This document shows positions 1 to 6,371 of a DNA stretch of 14,973 bases, one piece after another (position 1 is the first letter of the stretch; the number at the start of each line of letters is the position of its first letter). Position numbers and translations under genes: made by a program. Under the pieces are notes generated by a model. It searched no databases. It worked only from the letters and a program-made list of their open reading frames with translations, and was not told the DNA's origin. Origin of the DNA: an uncultured Oscillospiraceae bacterium (GTDB lineage: Bacteria; Bacillota; Clostridia; Oscillospirales; Oscillospiraceae); NCBI GenBank assembly GCA_934597585.1, contig CAKTSA010000036.1:1-14973 (forward strand). Reading direction: 5' to 3'.

Positions 1-12
1 AACCTTCCATGT

Positions 13-55
13 AAACACCCCCGTTTCTTCTATTATAGCAGAAACAGGGGCGTTT
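13..55. repeat. 16-bp inverted repeat around an 11-base loop
   Basis: Arms 13-28 and 40-55 are complementary except at two positions (17/51 and 22/46). Both exceptions become G-U pairs when the minus strand is read as RNA, so only the minus-strand transcript forms an uninterrupted 16-bp stem. The loop (29-39) contains ATTATA at 32-37, which is TATAAT on the minus strand and could be a -10 box. An ATG on the minus strand at 8-10 with GGGGGTG just upstream could start a gene running off the left edge. No good -35 is present, so the promoter and gene readings are weak. Confidence 0.4.
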
Positions 56-78
56 GGGTAGTTTTTTGACAGACTGGC

Positions 79-112
79 AAAAAAAGAAAGCCCATCCGGG
101 CTTTCTTTTTTT
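79..112 (-). terminator. Intrinsic terminator after citrate synthase
   Basis: Arms 79-93 and 98-112 are perfectly complementary around a 4-base loop (94-97), with GC-rich inner pairs and A/T runs outside. It begins 8 bases past the citrate synthase stop and has a T tract on either strand, so it can work in both directions. Confidence 0.85.
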
Positions 113-120
113 GTGTATGA

Positions 121-1503
121 TCATATCTCCGGCTTGACCAGCTTCCCGCTGCGTTCCTCGATGGGCACATAGTGATCCTTGATGGTGACGGCGCGGTAGG
201 CGGGACGCATGATGCGGTGGCAGGTGATGACCTCCTCTATGCGATTGGCGCACCAGCCGGCGATACGGGCGGAGGCGAACAGCGGCGTGAACACATCCTC
301 GGGGATGCCCAGCATGGTATACACTAGGCCGGAGTACATGTCCACGTTGGCGCACATGGGGGTGTCGCTGTGGCGGCGCTCCTGCACCAGGGGAATGCCC
401 AGCTCCTCCACCTTCTGCAGCAGAGCAAACTCGTCGGCGTAGCCCTTGATCTCCGCCATGTGCTGGGCGTACTTCTTCAGCAGCACCGCCCGGGGATCGG
501 AGATAGTATACACCGCGTGGCCCAGGCCGTAGATCTTGCCGGACCTGTCGCCGGCCTCGCCGTCCAGGATTTTGTTCAGGTAATCCCGGATAGACCCGTC
601 GTCGTGGGGATCCACATTCTCCTTGATGTACTGGAACATCTCCATGACCTTGGCGTTGGCGCCGCCGTGCAGCGGGCCCTTCAGGGAGCCCACCGCGCCT
701 GCAATGGCGCTGTAGGTATCCGTGCCGCTGGAGGACATGGCGCGGCAGACGAAGGTGGAGTTGTTGCCGCCGCCGTGCTCGGCGTGGACCATCAGCATCA
801 TATCCAGCAGATGGGCCTCCTCCTCGGTGTACTGCTTGTCGGGGCGGATCATCCGCAGGAAGTTCTCCGCCGTGGACAGATCGTCCACCGGGAAGTGGAT
901 GTGCAGAGAGTCCCCCTGGAAATAGTGCCGCTTCACCGCGTAGGCGTTGGCCACGATAGAGGGGAAGCACCCCACCAGCTTGATGGATTGCAGCAGCATA
1001 TTCTCAATGGACGTGTCGTCCGGGTTGTCGTCGTAGGAGTACAGGGCCAGCACGCTGCGGGCCAGCTTGTTCATGATGTTCCGGCTGGGGTGCCGCATGA
1101 TCATGTCCTCGGTAAAGCCGTCCGGCAGCTTCCGGGCCCGGTTCATGATCTCGTTGAAGTAGTGCAGCTCTGTCTTGGAGGGCAGATAGCCCAACAGCAG
1201 CAGATACGCTACCTCTTCAAAGCCGAAGGTGCCCGCCTTGCGATGGGCCTCCACGATCTCGTTCAGCTCGATGCCGCGGTAGTACAGCTGGCCGGGCTTG
1301 GGAATGCGCTGGCCATCCTGGATGAAATAGCCCTGCACACTGCCCACCTTGGACACGCCCGCCAGGACGCCGGTGCCGTCGTTGTTGCGCAGTCCCCGTT
1401 TCACGTCGCCCCGATAGTACTCCTCGCCGATATTGTACTCACTTCGGATCAGCTGACTCAGGGAGCCTGCAAATTTTTCCAGTGTTCCGCTGCTGTTGCT
1501 CAT
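121..1503 (-). CDS. Citrate synthase (citrate/2-methylcitrate synthase family)
   Basis: Condenses acetyl-CoA with oxaloacetate to citrate in the cytoplasm, the entry to the oxidative TCA branch and to glutamate synthesis in many anaerobes. The 460-residue protein has the family's catalytic triad: His243 in HAEHGGGNNSTF, His279 in GPLHGGAN and Asp388 in NVDMYSG. The sequence between 70 and 110 has the usual N-terminal LYYRGI and FEEVAYLLL signatures. It is a little longer than the roughly 430 residues of the E. coli enzyme, with about 30 extra N-terminal residues. The ATG at 1503 follows AAAGGAG by nine bases. It is a single-gene unit with its own promoter (1557-1585) and terminator (79-112). 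A 2-methylcitrate synthase role cannot be excluded from sequence, but no propionate-cycle genes are nearby. Confidence 0.95.
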   Translation of the reverse strand: MSNSSGTLEKFAGSLSQLIRSEYNIGEEYYRGDVKRGLRNNDGTGVLAGVSKVGSVQGYFIQDGQRIPKPGQLYYRGIELNEIVEAHRKAGTFGFEEVAYLLLLGYLPSKTELHYFNEIMNRARKLPDGFTEDMIMRHPSRNIMNKLARSVLALYSYDDNPDDTSIENMLLQSIKLVGCFPSIVANAYAVKRHYFQGDSLHIHFPVDDLSTAENFLRMIRPDKQYTEEEAHLLDMMLMVHAEHGGGNNSTFVCRAMSSSGTDTYSAIAGAVGSLKGPLHGGANAKVMEMFQYIKENVDPHDDGSIRDYLNKILDGEAGDRSGKIYGLGHAVYTISDPRAVLLKKYAQHMAEIKGYADEFALLQKVEELGIPLVQERRHSDTPMCANVDMYSGLVYTMLGIPEDVFTPLFASARIAGWCANRIEEVITCHRIMRPAYRAVTIKDHYVPIEERSGKLVKPEI

Positions 1504-1556
1504 GCTCGGGATCTCCTTTCCATAGCCGCCCGCAGGCGCTCCTCAAATACGAGCCT

Positions 1557-1585
1557 ATTATAAACCTGAATTTCTGATTTTGCAA
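1557..1585 (-). promoter_or_regulatory. Sigma-A promoter of citrate synthase
   Basis: On the minus strand TTGCAA (1580-1585) and TATAAT (1557-1562) are separated by 17 bases. The 20 bases upstream (1586-1606) are almost all A/T and could act as an UP element. The leader to the ATG at 1503 is about 48 bases. Confidence 0.8.
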
Positions 1586-1610
1586 GTATAAATTTTATAA
1601 AATTCATTTC

Positions 1611-1681
1611 TTGCGTTTGGACAGTGTGAAAATTTCATCAAACGCAAAAAAATGCATGATGGACAACGCAAACTTGCACAA
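1611..1681. promoter_or_regulatory. Cluster of TTGCGTT motifs upstream of citrate synthase promoter
   Basis: TTGCGTTTG (1611-1619) is perfectly inverted as CAAACGCAA (1639-1647), and a third copy reads AACGCAAACTTGCA (1665-1678). They lie 25-95 bases upstream of the citrate synthase -35 box and downstream of the metI terminator. This is a plausible operator cluster for an activator or repressor. The regulator cannot be named from the sequence. Confidence 0.35.
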
Positions 1682-1699
1682 TGAGAGCTTATCAGCATT

Positions 1700-1730
1700 C
1701 AAAAAATGGGCGGGGTAAAACCCCGCCCAT
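1700..1730 (-). terminator. Intrinsic terminator of the metQNI operon
   Basis: Arms 1706-1715 and 1721-1730 (ATGGGCGGGG and its complement) form a 10-bp GC-rich stem with a 5-base loop. On the minus strand it is followed by a run of T (1701-1706). It lies 13 bases past the metI stop. Confidence 0.9.
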
Positions 1731-1742
1731 CATGTATAGCGA

Positions 1743-2441
1743 TTACTTCAATCTCTTATCGCACTTCTTGCTGAGCCATGTGCCCAAGGTCTGGAACAGC
1801 TGCACCAGCAAAATCAGCAGCACCACAGCCACCAGCATCACCAGATACTTATAGCGGTAGTAGCCATAGTCAATGGCGATCTTGCCCAGGCCGCCGCCGC
1901 CGATGATACCGCTCATGGCGGAATAACCCAGGATGGTGGTCAGGGCGATGGTCACATTCTGAATGAGAGAGGGAACGCTCTCCGGGATCATCACCTTGCA
2001 GATGATCTGCATGGGGGTGGCGCCCATGCTCTGGGCCGCCTCGATGATGTTGCCGTCCACCTCGCGGAGGCTGGTCTCCACCAGACGGGCCACGAAGGGG
2101 AAGGCCGCCGCCACCAGCGGAACGATGGTGGCCGTGGTGCCGATGGTGGTACCGATCAGCAGCCGGGACAGGGGGAACACCATGATCATCAAAATCAGGA
2201 ACGGTACAGACCGCAGCAGGTTGATGATCACATTCAGCACCTGCATCAGCCAGCGGGGCAGGGGCAGCACGCCGCCCTTTTCACCCACCACCAGCAGCAC
2301 GCCCAGGGGCAGACCGATCACCAGCGACAGCGCCGTACTCAGCACCGTCATGTAGAAGGTCTCCCAGATGGCAAAGGGCAGGGAGGGCAGCACCGTCGTC
2401 AGATCCTGTACGGACTGAGCGCTGAACAGATTACTGTACAT
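1743..2441 (-). CDS. metI: Methionine ABC transporter permease MetI
   Basis: Inner-membrane channel subunit of the MetNIQ importer for methionine and probably D-methionine or related compounds. The 232 residues hold about five hydrophobic helices (roughly 30-55, 65-92, 100-122, 160-185 and 200-222). The cytoplasmic EAA-type coupling loop EAAQSMGATPMQII at 134-147 contacts the ATPase. A good ribosome site, GAGGAGGTGG, precedes the ATG at 2441. The start lies inside the last codons of metN (11-base overlap), so translation is probably coupled. It is the last gene of the operon and is followed by a strong terminator. The assignment as methionine permease rather than another small-molecule permease rests on the MetN NIL domain and the MetQ neighbour. 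Confidence 0.92.
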   Translation of the reverse strand: MYSNLFSAQSVQDLTTVLPSLPFAIWETFYMTVLSTALSLVIGLPLGVLLVVGEKGGVLPLPRWLMQVLNVIINLLRSVPFLILMIMVFPLSRLLIGTTIGTTATIVPLVAAAFPFVARLVETSLREVDGNIIEAAQSMGATPMQIICKVMIPESVPSLIQNVTIALTTILGYSAMSGIIGGGGLGKIAIDYGYYRYKYLVMLVAVVLLILLVQLFQTLGTWLSKKCDKRLK

Positions 2442-3441
2442 TGTGGTCCACCTCCTCTACCTGCACGTTGGCGATGTTCTGAATAAAGTTGACCGCCCGG
2501 TCAAAATGGGCGCTGGGAATGCCCAGCATCATGCTGCCGTAGACCTCCTCCGACAGGCTCTGGGTGCTGGCGGAGATAACGTTGCAGAAGATATTCTCCT
2601 CCGCCGCCAGCCGTGCCACCATGGGGATGCTGGTGGTCTTGCTGTCCTTAAACACCAGGCGCACCAGCCGCTCACCGGCGGGGTCGTACACCTGGGCGTC
2701 GGCGCCGCCGGGGAACACCAGGCGGCGGCCCGCGGCGGACTTGGGGGCGGCAAACACCGTGCCCACCATGCCGGACTCCGCCACCACGCCGCCGTCCAGA
2801 ATGGCCACGTGGCTGCAGATCTCCTTCACCACACTCATCTGGTGGGTGATAATGACCACCGTAATACCCAGCTTCTTGTTGATGTCCCGGATCAGCTCCA
2901 GGATCTGCCGGGTGGTGTTGGGATCCAGGGCGCTGGTGGCCTCGTCGCACAGCAGCACCTTGGGATCGGTGGCCAGGGCGCGGGCAATAGCCACACGCTG
3001 CTGCTGGCCGCCGGAGAGCTGGGCAGGATAGGCGTTTGCCTTGTCCGGCAGACCCACCAGCTCCAGCAGCTCGCGGGCGCGCTTTTCGGCCTCAGCCTTC
3101 TTCACGCCCACCAGCTCCATGGGGAAGCATACGTTCTTCAGGCAGGTCCGCTGCATCAGCAGGTTGAAGTGCTGGAAGATCATGGTGATCCCCCGGCGCG
3201 CCTCACGCAGCTGGGCGGGGGTCATGGTGTCCAGCCGCTGGCCGTTCACCACGATCTCGCCGCTGGTGGGCCGCTCCAGCAGGTTGATGCACCGCACCAG
3301 CGTGCTCTTACCGGCGCCGGACATGCCGATGATGCCGTAGATGTCCCCATCCTCAATGGTAAGGGAGACGTCCTTGAGCGCGTCTACCCCTCCGGCAGAG
3401 CCGGAATCAAACGTCTTGCTGACGTGTTTCAGTTCGATCAT
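2431..3441 (-). CDS. metN: Methionine ABC transporter ATP-binding protein MetN
   Basis: ATPase that powers MetNIQ methionine uptake. Visible motifs are Walker A GMSGAGKST (39-47), the Q-loop Gln90, the signature LSGGQ (142-146), Walker B VLLCDE (162-167) and switch His200. After the nucleotide-binding domain, residues about 260-336 form the C-terminal NIL domain typical of MetN, where methionine binds and inhibits transport. The 336-residue length fits the family (about 340). An AAGGAGG ribosome site lies nine bases before the ATG at 3441. The gap to metQ is only 21 bases and the 3' end overlaps metI, so the three genes form one transcript. Confidence 0.96.
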   Translation of the reverse strand: MIELKHVSKTFDSGSAGGVDALKDVSLTIEDGDIYGIIGMSGAGKSTLVRCINLLERPTSGEIVVNGQRLDTMTPAQLREARRGITMIFQHFNLLMQRTCLKNVCFPMELVGVKKAEAEKRARELLELVGLPDKANAYPAQLSGGQQQRVAIARALATDPKVLLCDEATSALDPNTTRQILELIRDINKKLGITVVIITHQMSVVKEICSHVAILDGGVVAESGMVGTVFAAPKSAAGRRLVFPGGADAQVYDPAGERLVRLVFKDSKTTSIPMVARLAAEENIFCNVISASTQSLSEEVYGSMMLGIPSAHFDRAVNFIQNIANVQVEEVDHNVQ

Positions 3442-3462
3442 GGACGTCTCCCTCCTTCTTCC

Positions 3463-4359
3463 TTACTTGCTGGCGGTCACAGCGTCCAGAGTGCTCTGCT
3501 TGCCGCCGTACAGGCCCATGGGCTCCACGTGGACAGCGGAGATGGACACAATGTGGGTGCCGTTCTGGGCGTTGAAGTCCTCCAGATAGGGCAGGTGCTG
3601 GAAGTAGTTGGCGTCCACAGCGCCGTCCTCAACGGCGGTGTTGGGCTGCACGTAGTCATTGAAGACCTGGATGTCCAGGGTGATGCCCTTGTCGGCCAGG
3701 ATGGTCTTCACGACCTCCAGGATCTCGGCGTGGGGGGCGGGAGTGGCGGCCACGGAGATGGTCTCGCCGTTCAGGGCGTCATAATCCACAGTGGCGTCAT
3801 AGCCATCGGTGGGATTCTCCACCACGGAGACCACGGAGCCGTTGTACTTCTCGTTGATGAAGTCCACCACCTGCTGGCTCTCCAGAGCGGCCTTCAGGGC
3901 CAGAGCCTTGGGGGAGGTCTCGTTGCCTTCCTTCACGGTCAGGATGTTGGCGTAAGCGGAGGCACTGCCCTCGATCAGCAGGGAGTCATTCACGGGGTTC
4001 AGGCCGGCGCTGATGGCGTAGTTGCTGTTGATGACGGCGTAGTCCACGTCCTGCAGCTGGTTGGGCAGCTGAGCGGCCTCGGCCTCGACGATCTCAACAT
4101 TGTACGGATTCTCCACGATGTCGTTCTTGGTGGCGGTGATGCCCACACCGTCAGCCAGCTTGATGATGCCGTTTTCCTGCAGCAGCAGCAGGGCGCGGGC
4201 CTCGTTGGTGGTGTCGTTGGGAACAGCGATCTGGACGACGGGCTGGTCGTCGTCGCCGTCGGTGGTGTTGCTGCTGCCGCCGCAGGCGGTCAGGCTCAAG
4301 GTCAGGACCAGCGCCAGTGCCAGCGCGGCCAGCTTCACGAAGTAGTTGTGCTTTTTCAT
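3463..4359 (-). CDS. metQ: Methionine-binding lipoprotein MetQ (NlpA family)
   Basis: Extracellular substrate-binding lipoprotein that captures methionine and delivers it to MetNI. The N-terminus has a lysine-rich start, a hydrophobic core (about residues 8-24) and a lipobox LTAC with Cys26 as the lipidated residue, followed by a Gly/Ser/Asn linker. The remainder has the NlpA/MetQ fold signatures: a VAATPAPHAEIL segment, DIQVFNDYVQPN, a VDANYFQHLPYLE stretch, and a C-terminal VHVEPMGLYGGK motif. The ATG at 4359 follows AAGGAG by nine bases. It is the first structural gene of the operon and lies downstream of a Met-rich leader ORF and an intrinsic terminator, which should control it. Related NlpA proteins can bind other ligands, but the neighbours favour methionine. 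Confidence 0.94.
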   Translation of the reverse strand: MKKHNYFVKLAALALALVLTLSLTACGGSSNTTDGDDDQPVVQIAVPNDTTNEARALLLLQENGIIKLADGVGITATKNDIVENPYNVEIVEAEAAQLPNQLQDVDYAVINSNYAISAGLNPVNDSLLIEGSASAYANILTVKEGNETSPKALALKAALESQQVVDFINEKYNGSVVSVVENPTDGYDATVDYDALNGETISVAATPAPHAEILEVVKTILADKGITLDIQVFNDYVQPNTAVEDGAVDANYFQHLPYLEDFNAQNGTHIVSISAVHVEPMGLYGGKQSTLDAVTASK

Positions 4360-4404
4360 GATGTTTGTCTCCTTTTTTCATCAATGTAGATTTGTGGGTG
4401 AAGA

Positions 4405-4446
4405 ACAAAAATAAAACGGTGGCAGGTCAATCAACCTTCCACCGTT
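4405..4446 (-). terminator. Leader terminator (attenuator) between leader peptide and metQ
   Basis: On the minus strand the outer arms AACGGTGG (4446-4439) and CCACCGTT (4422-4415) form 8 bp. After a single A-G mismatch, four more pairs form (4437-4434 with 4427-4424) around a 6-base loop. The tail reads TTTTATTTTT (4416-4407). It lies 23 bases past the stop of the leader ORF and about 46 bases before the metQ start, so it would stop transcription before any transporter gene unless overridden. Confidence 0.88.
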
Positions 4447-4469
4447 CATGACTGTTGTTCATCCTGGTT

Positions 4470-4586
4470 TCAGCAGGACGCCACACCGTCAGGGAAAATC
4501 AGTTGACCAGATTGAGCGCGACGAAACATGCACATGGGGCACATGCACATCTCCATAGACATCATCACGGCGCTCAGCTTCTTCAT
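4470..4586 (-). CDS. Met/Cys-rich leader peptide of the metQNI operon (38 codons)
   Basis: A short ORF between the operon promoter and the leader terminator. Residues 8-20 read M-M-S-M-E-M-C-M-C-P-M-C-M: seven Met (all ATG) and three Cys in thirteen positions. The whole peptide has eight Met and four Cys in 38 residues. The C-terminal part (QSGQLIFPDGVAS) is ordinary. AAAGGAG (4603-4597) lies ten bases before the ATG at 4586, or seven bases before an in-frame GTG at 4589 that would add one residue. The layout of promoter, leader ORF rich in the operon's own amino acid, terminator and then transport genes is that of trp/his-type attenuation. I infer that ribosomes stalling on Met codons when methionyl-tRNA is scarce prevent terminator folding. 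A small metal-binding peptide (the CMCPMC run) is an alternative. Confidence 0.75.
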   Translation of the reverse strand: MKKLSAVMMSMEMCMCPMCMFRRAQSGQLIFPDGVASC

Positions 4587-4640
4587 CACTGATTTTCTCC
4601 TTTCCTCGGTTCTCATGGCGTGTCCGCCTTGGATGGTGGC

Positions 4641-4669
4641 ATGGTAACGCTTTCGGGCACATTTGTCAA
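4641..4669 (-). promoter_or_regulatory. Sigma-A promoter of the met leader and metQNI
   Basis: On the minus strand a perfect TTGACA (4669-4664) and TACCAT (4646-4641) are 17 bases apart. Transcription would start near 4634, about 45 bases before the leader ORF start. I found no SAM-I core or T-box GGTGGNACCGCG motif in the leader between 4634 and 4360. Confidence 0.75.
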
Positions 4670-4802
4670 CCCCTATTTTCACATTCCGGCCATTTGCCAG
4701 AAAAATAGACGGCATTCACCCACCGTTTTTGTGTGTTTCGCCACACGAGAGCTGTTTTGGAATAATGACGGCTTTTGCCTGCCATTCGTTGGCAGTATTG
4801 CA

Positions 4803-4834
4803 TAAAAAGAATGCCGCGCCCGGGGCGCGGCATT
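4803..4834 (-). terminator. Intrinsic terminator after the MATE gene
   Basis: Arms ATGCCGCGC (4811-4819) and its complement (4825-4833) form 9 bp around a 5-base loop. On the minus strand a TCTTTTTA tail (4810-4803) follows. The stem starts just past the TAA of the MATE gene at 4837. Confidence 0.85.
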
Positions 4835-4836
4835 TC

Positions 4837-6150
4837 TTATGCTCTTTTCAAAAACCTTCTCAGAAACCACACCGCCATCACGGCACACACCGCCTCGGAG
4901 ATCACCGGTGCGTACCAGATGGTATTGCCGCCGATGGTGAAGGCCAGCGCCGCCAGCGCCGTGGCCTGGAACACCAGTCCCCGGCCCACGGAGATGCAGA
5001 TGGCCCCCACAGGCCGCTCCACCGCCGTCAGAAAACCCCCCATCAGGATGTTGCTGCCCAGCAGCAGATAGCACAGGCCGTACCGCCGCAGCGCCCCGGC
5101 GGCGTCCGCCACCAGAGCGGGGTTCTCCTGCCCCAGGAAGATCCCGGCGATCTGGGGAGCAAAGACCATCACCACCGCGCAGATCACCGCCGTCATGATC
5201 CCCACCGCCGTAAAGCCATACCGCAGCAGCTTCCGATAGCCCGCCGCGTCCTCCTTGCCGTAGTGATAGCTCACCAGCGGCTGGCTGCCCTGGGAGATGC
5301 CCAGCATGGTGTTGATGATCAGCGTGTTCACATAGGCGATGATGGTGTAGCACACCAGCCCGTCATCCCCCAGACACCGCAGAATGATCCGGTTGAACAG
5401 GAAGATCATCACGCCGTTGCACAGCTCCGTCACCCCGTCGGCCACGCCGATAGGGAGGAGGCGCTTGTAGATGCGCCAATCCATTTTAAATTTCACAAAG
5501 TGGAACGTGTTGTGTCCCCGCAGGAAGTGCCGCAGATAGATGACGCAGGTCAGCAGCTGGGAAAGCCCGGTGGCAAAGGCAGCGCCCCACACACCCCAGT
5601 CCAGAAGGAAAATGGCCACATAGTCCAGCACGCAGTTGGTCAGGCATCCGGTGATCACCGTCAGGATCGCCAGCCGGGGATACCCGTCCGTCTTAATGAG
5701 CACCTCCATGTTGTACGACACGATGAAGCACAGCGCGAAGGGCGCCAGCCCCCGCAGATAATCGATGGTATATTGATAGGTGACGCCTTTCGCCCCCAGC
5801 AGCACGGCAAAGGGCTCCAGGAAGGCGAATACCAGCGCCGTGATGACCAGGCCGATGCCCGTCAGCAATACGGTGTTCTGGGAGAACAGGCTGTTGGCCT
5901 TTTCGCCCTCGCCTCTTCCCAGATAGATGGCGATGATGGTGCTGGTACCTACGGCGAAGATAATACCGATGGAGAACAGCACATTGGTGAAGGGCACCGC
6001 CAGATTCACCGCCGCCATGGCGTACTCGCCCACGCCCTTGGCCACCATCAGCCCATCCACAATGGAATACAGGCTGAACACCATCAGCGACGCCACCGTA
6101 GCGGCCACAAAATGGAAAAACTGCGATACAAGACTGCGCTCATTGAGCAT
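4837..6150 (-). CDS. MATE family efflux transporter
   Basis: Cation-coupled multidrug or metabolite exporter of the inner membrane. The 437 residues alternate hydrophobic helices and short loops consistent with twelve membrane segments in two halves. MATE-type features include FFHFVAATVASLMVFSLYSIVDG at the start of helix 1, the first-half segment NLAVPFTNVLFSIGIIFAVG, and GISQGSQPLVSYHYGKED early in the second half. Length matches the family (about 440-460). It most resembles the MepA-like branch common in Clostridia, but the substrate cannot be told. The ATG at 6150 follows GAGGAG by eleven bases. It is a single-gene unit with a perfect consensus promoter (6205-6233) and its own terminator. 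Transcription diverges from the Na/Pi gene. Confidence 0.93.
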   Translation of the reverse strand: MLNERSLVSQFFHFVAATVASLMVFSLYSIVDGLMVAKGVGEYAMAAVNLAVPFTNVLFSIGIIFAVGTSTIIAIYLGRGEGEKANSLFSQNTVLLTGIGLVITALVFAFLEPFAVLLGAKGVTYQYTIDYLRGLAPFALCFIVSYNMEVLIKTDGYPRLAILTVITGCLTNCVLDYVAIFLLDWGVWGAAFATGLSQLLTCVIYLRHFLRGHNTFHFVKFKMDWRIYKRLLPIGVADGVTELCNGVMIFLFNRIILRCLGDDGLVCYTIIAYVNTLIINTMLGISQGSQPLVSYHYGKEDAAGYRKLLRYGFTAVGIMTAVICAVVMVFAPQIAGIFLGQENPALVADAAGALRRYGLCYLLLGSNILMGGFLTAVERPVGAICISVGRGLVFQATALAALAFTIGGNTIWYAPVISEAVCAVMAVWFLRRFLKRA

Positions 6151-6204
6151 TTTGGATGGTACTCCTCACTTTCCTCCCCGGGTTTGCAAAGGGGTATTAT
6201 TTCT

Positions 6205-6233
6205 ATTATAACGAGAATTTGAAGCAATGTCAA
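6205..6233 (-). promoter_or_regulatory. Consensus sigma-A promoter of the MATE gene
   Basis: On the minus strand TTGACA (6233-6228) and TATAAT (6210-6205) match the consensus at all twelve positions, with a 17-base spacer. The leader to the ATG at 6150 is about 48 bases. Confidence 0.9.
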
Positions 6234-6295
6234 ATAGCTTTTCCGTTAAGGAGATACTATAAATAAAAGAATCTGTGTGGAAAAATTAACAAAGC

Positions 6296-6324
6296 TTGTC
6301 AAACCACCGTCGGTCATGTATACT
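6296..6324 (+). promoter_or_regulatory. Sigma-A promoter of the Na/Pi-PhzF operon
   Basis: TTGTCA (6296-6301) and TATACT (6319-6324) are 17 bases apart. The -10 lies in a near-palindrome GTCATGTATACTGAC (6313-6327), which could be an operator. The start point would be near 6331, about 40 bases before the ATG. Confidence 0.75.
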
Positions 6325-6371
6325 GACACTGTATGTAAGAATTTACGATTGTAATATGGGGGAGTTTGGGC

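Noticed and set aside
2443..4389. Very long plus-strand open frame opposite metN and metQ
   Set aside because: It is antisense to three motif-rich met genes, is dominated by Gly/His/Val/Leu low complexity, and has no ribosome site. It results from GC-rich codon bias.
4360..4640. SAM riboswitch or T-box in the met leader
   Set aside because: I looked for the SAM-I core and the T-box GGTGGNACCGCG. GGTGGAAGG at 4443-4435 is only a partial look-alike inside the terminator stem.
4470..4715. 81-codon version of the met leader ORF
   Set aside because: Its start lies upstream of the promoter's -35. Only the part after the AAAGGAG site is likely to be translated.
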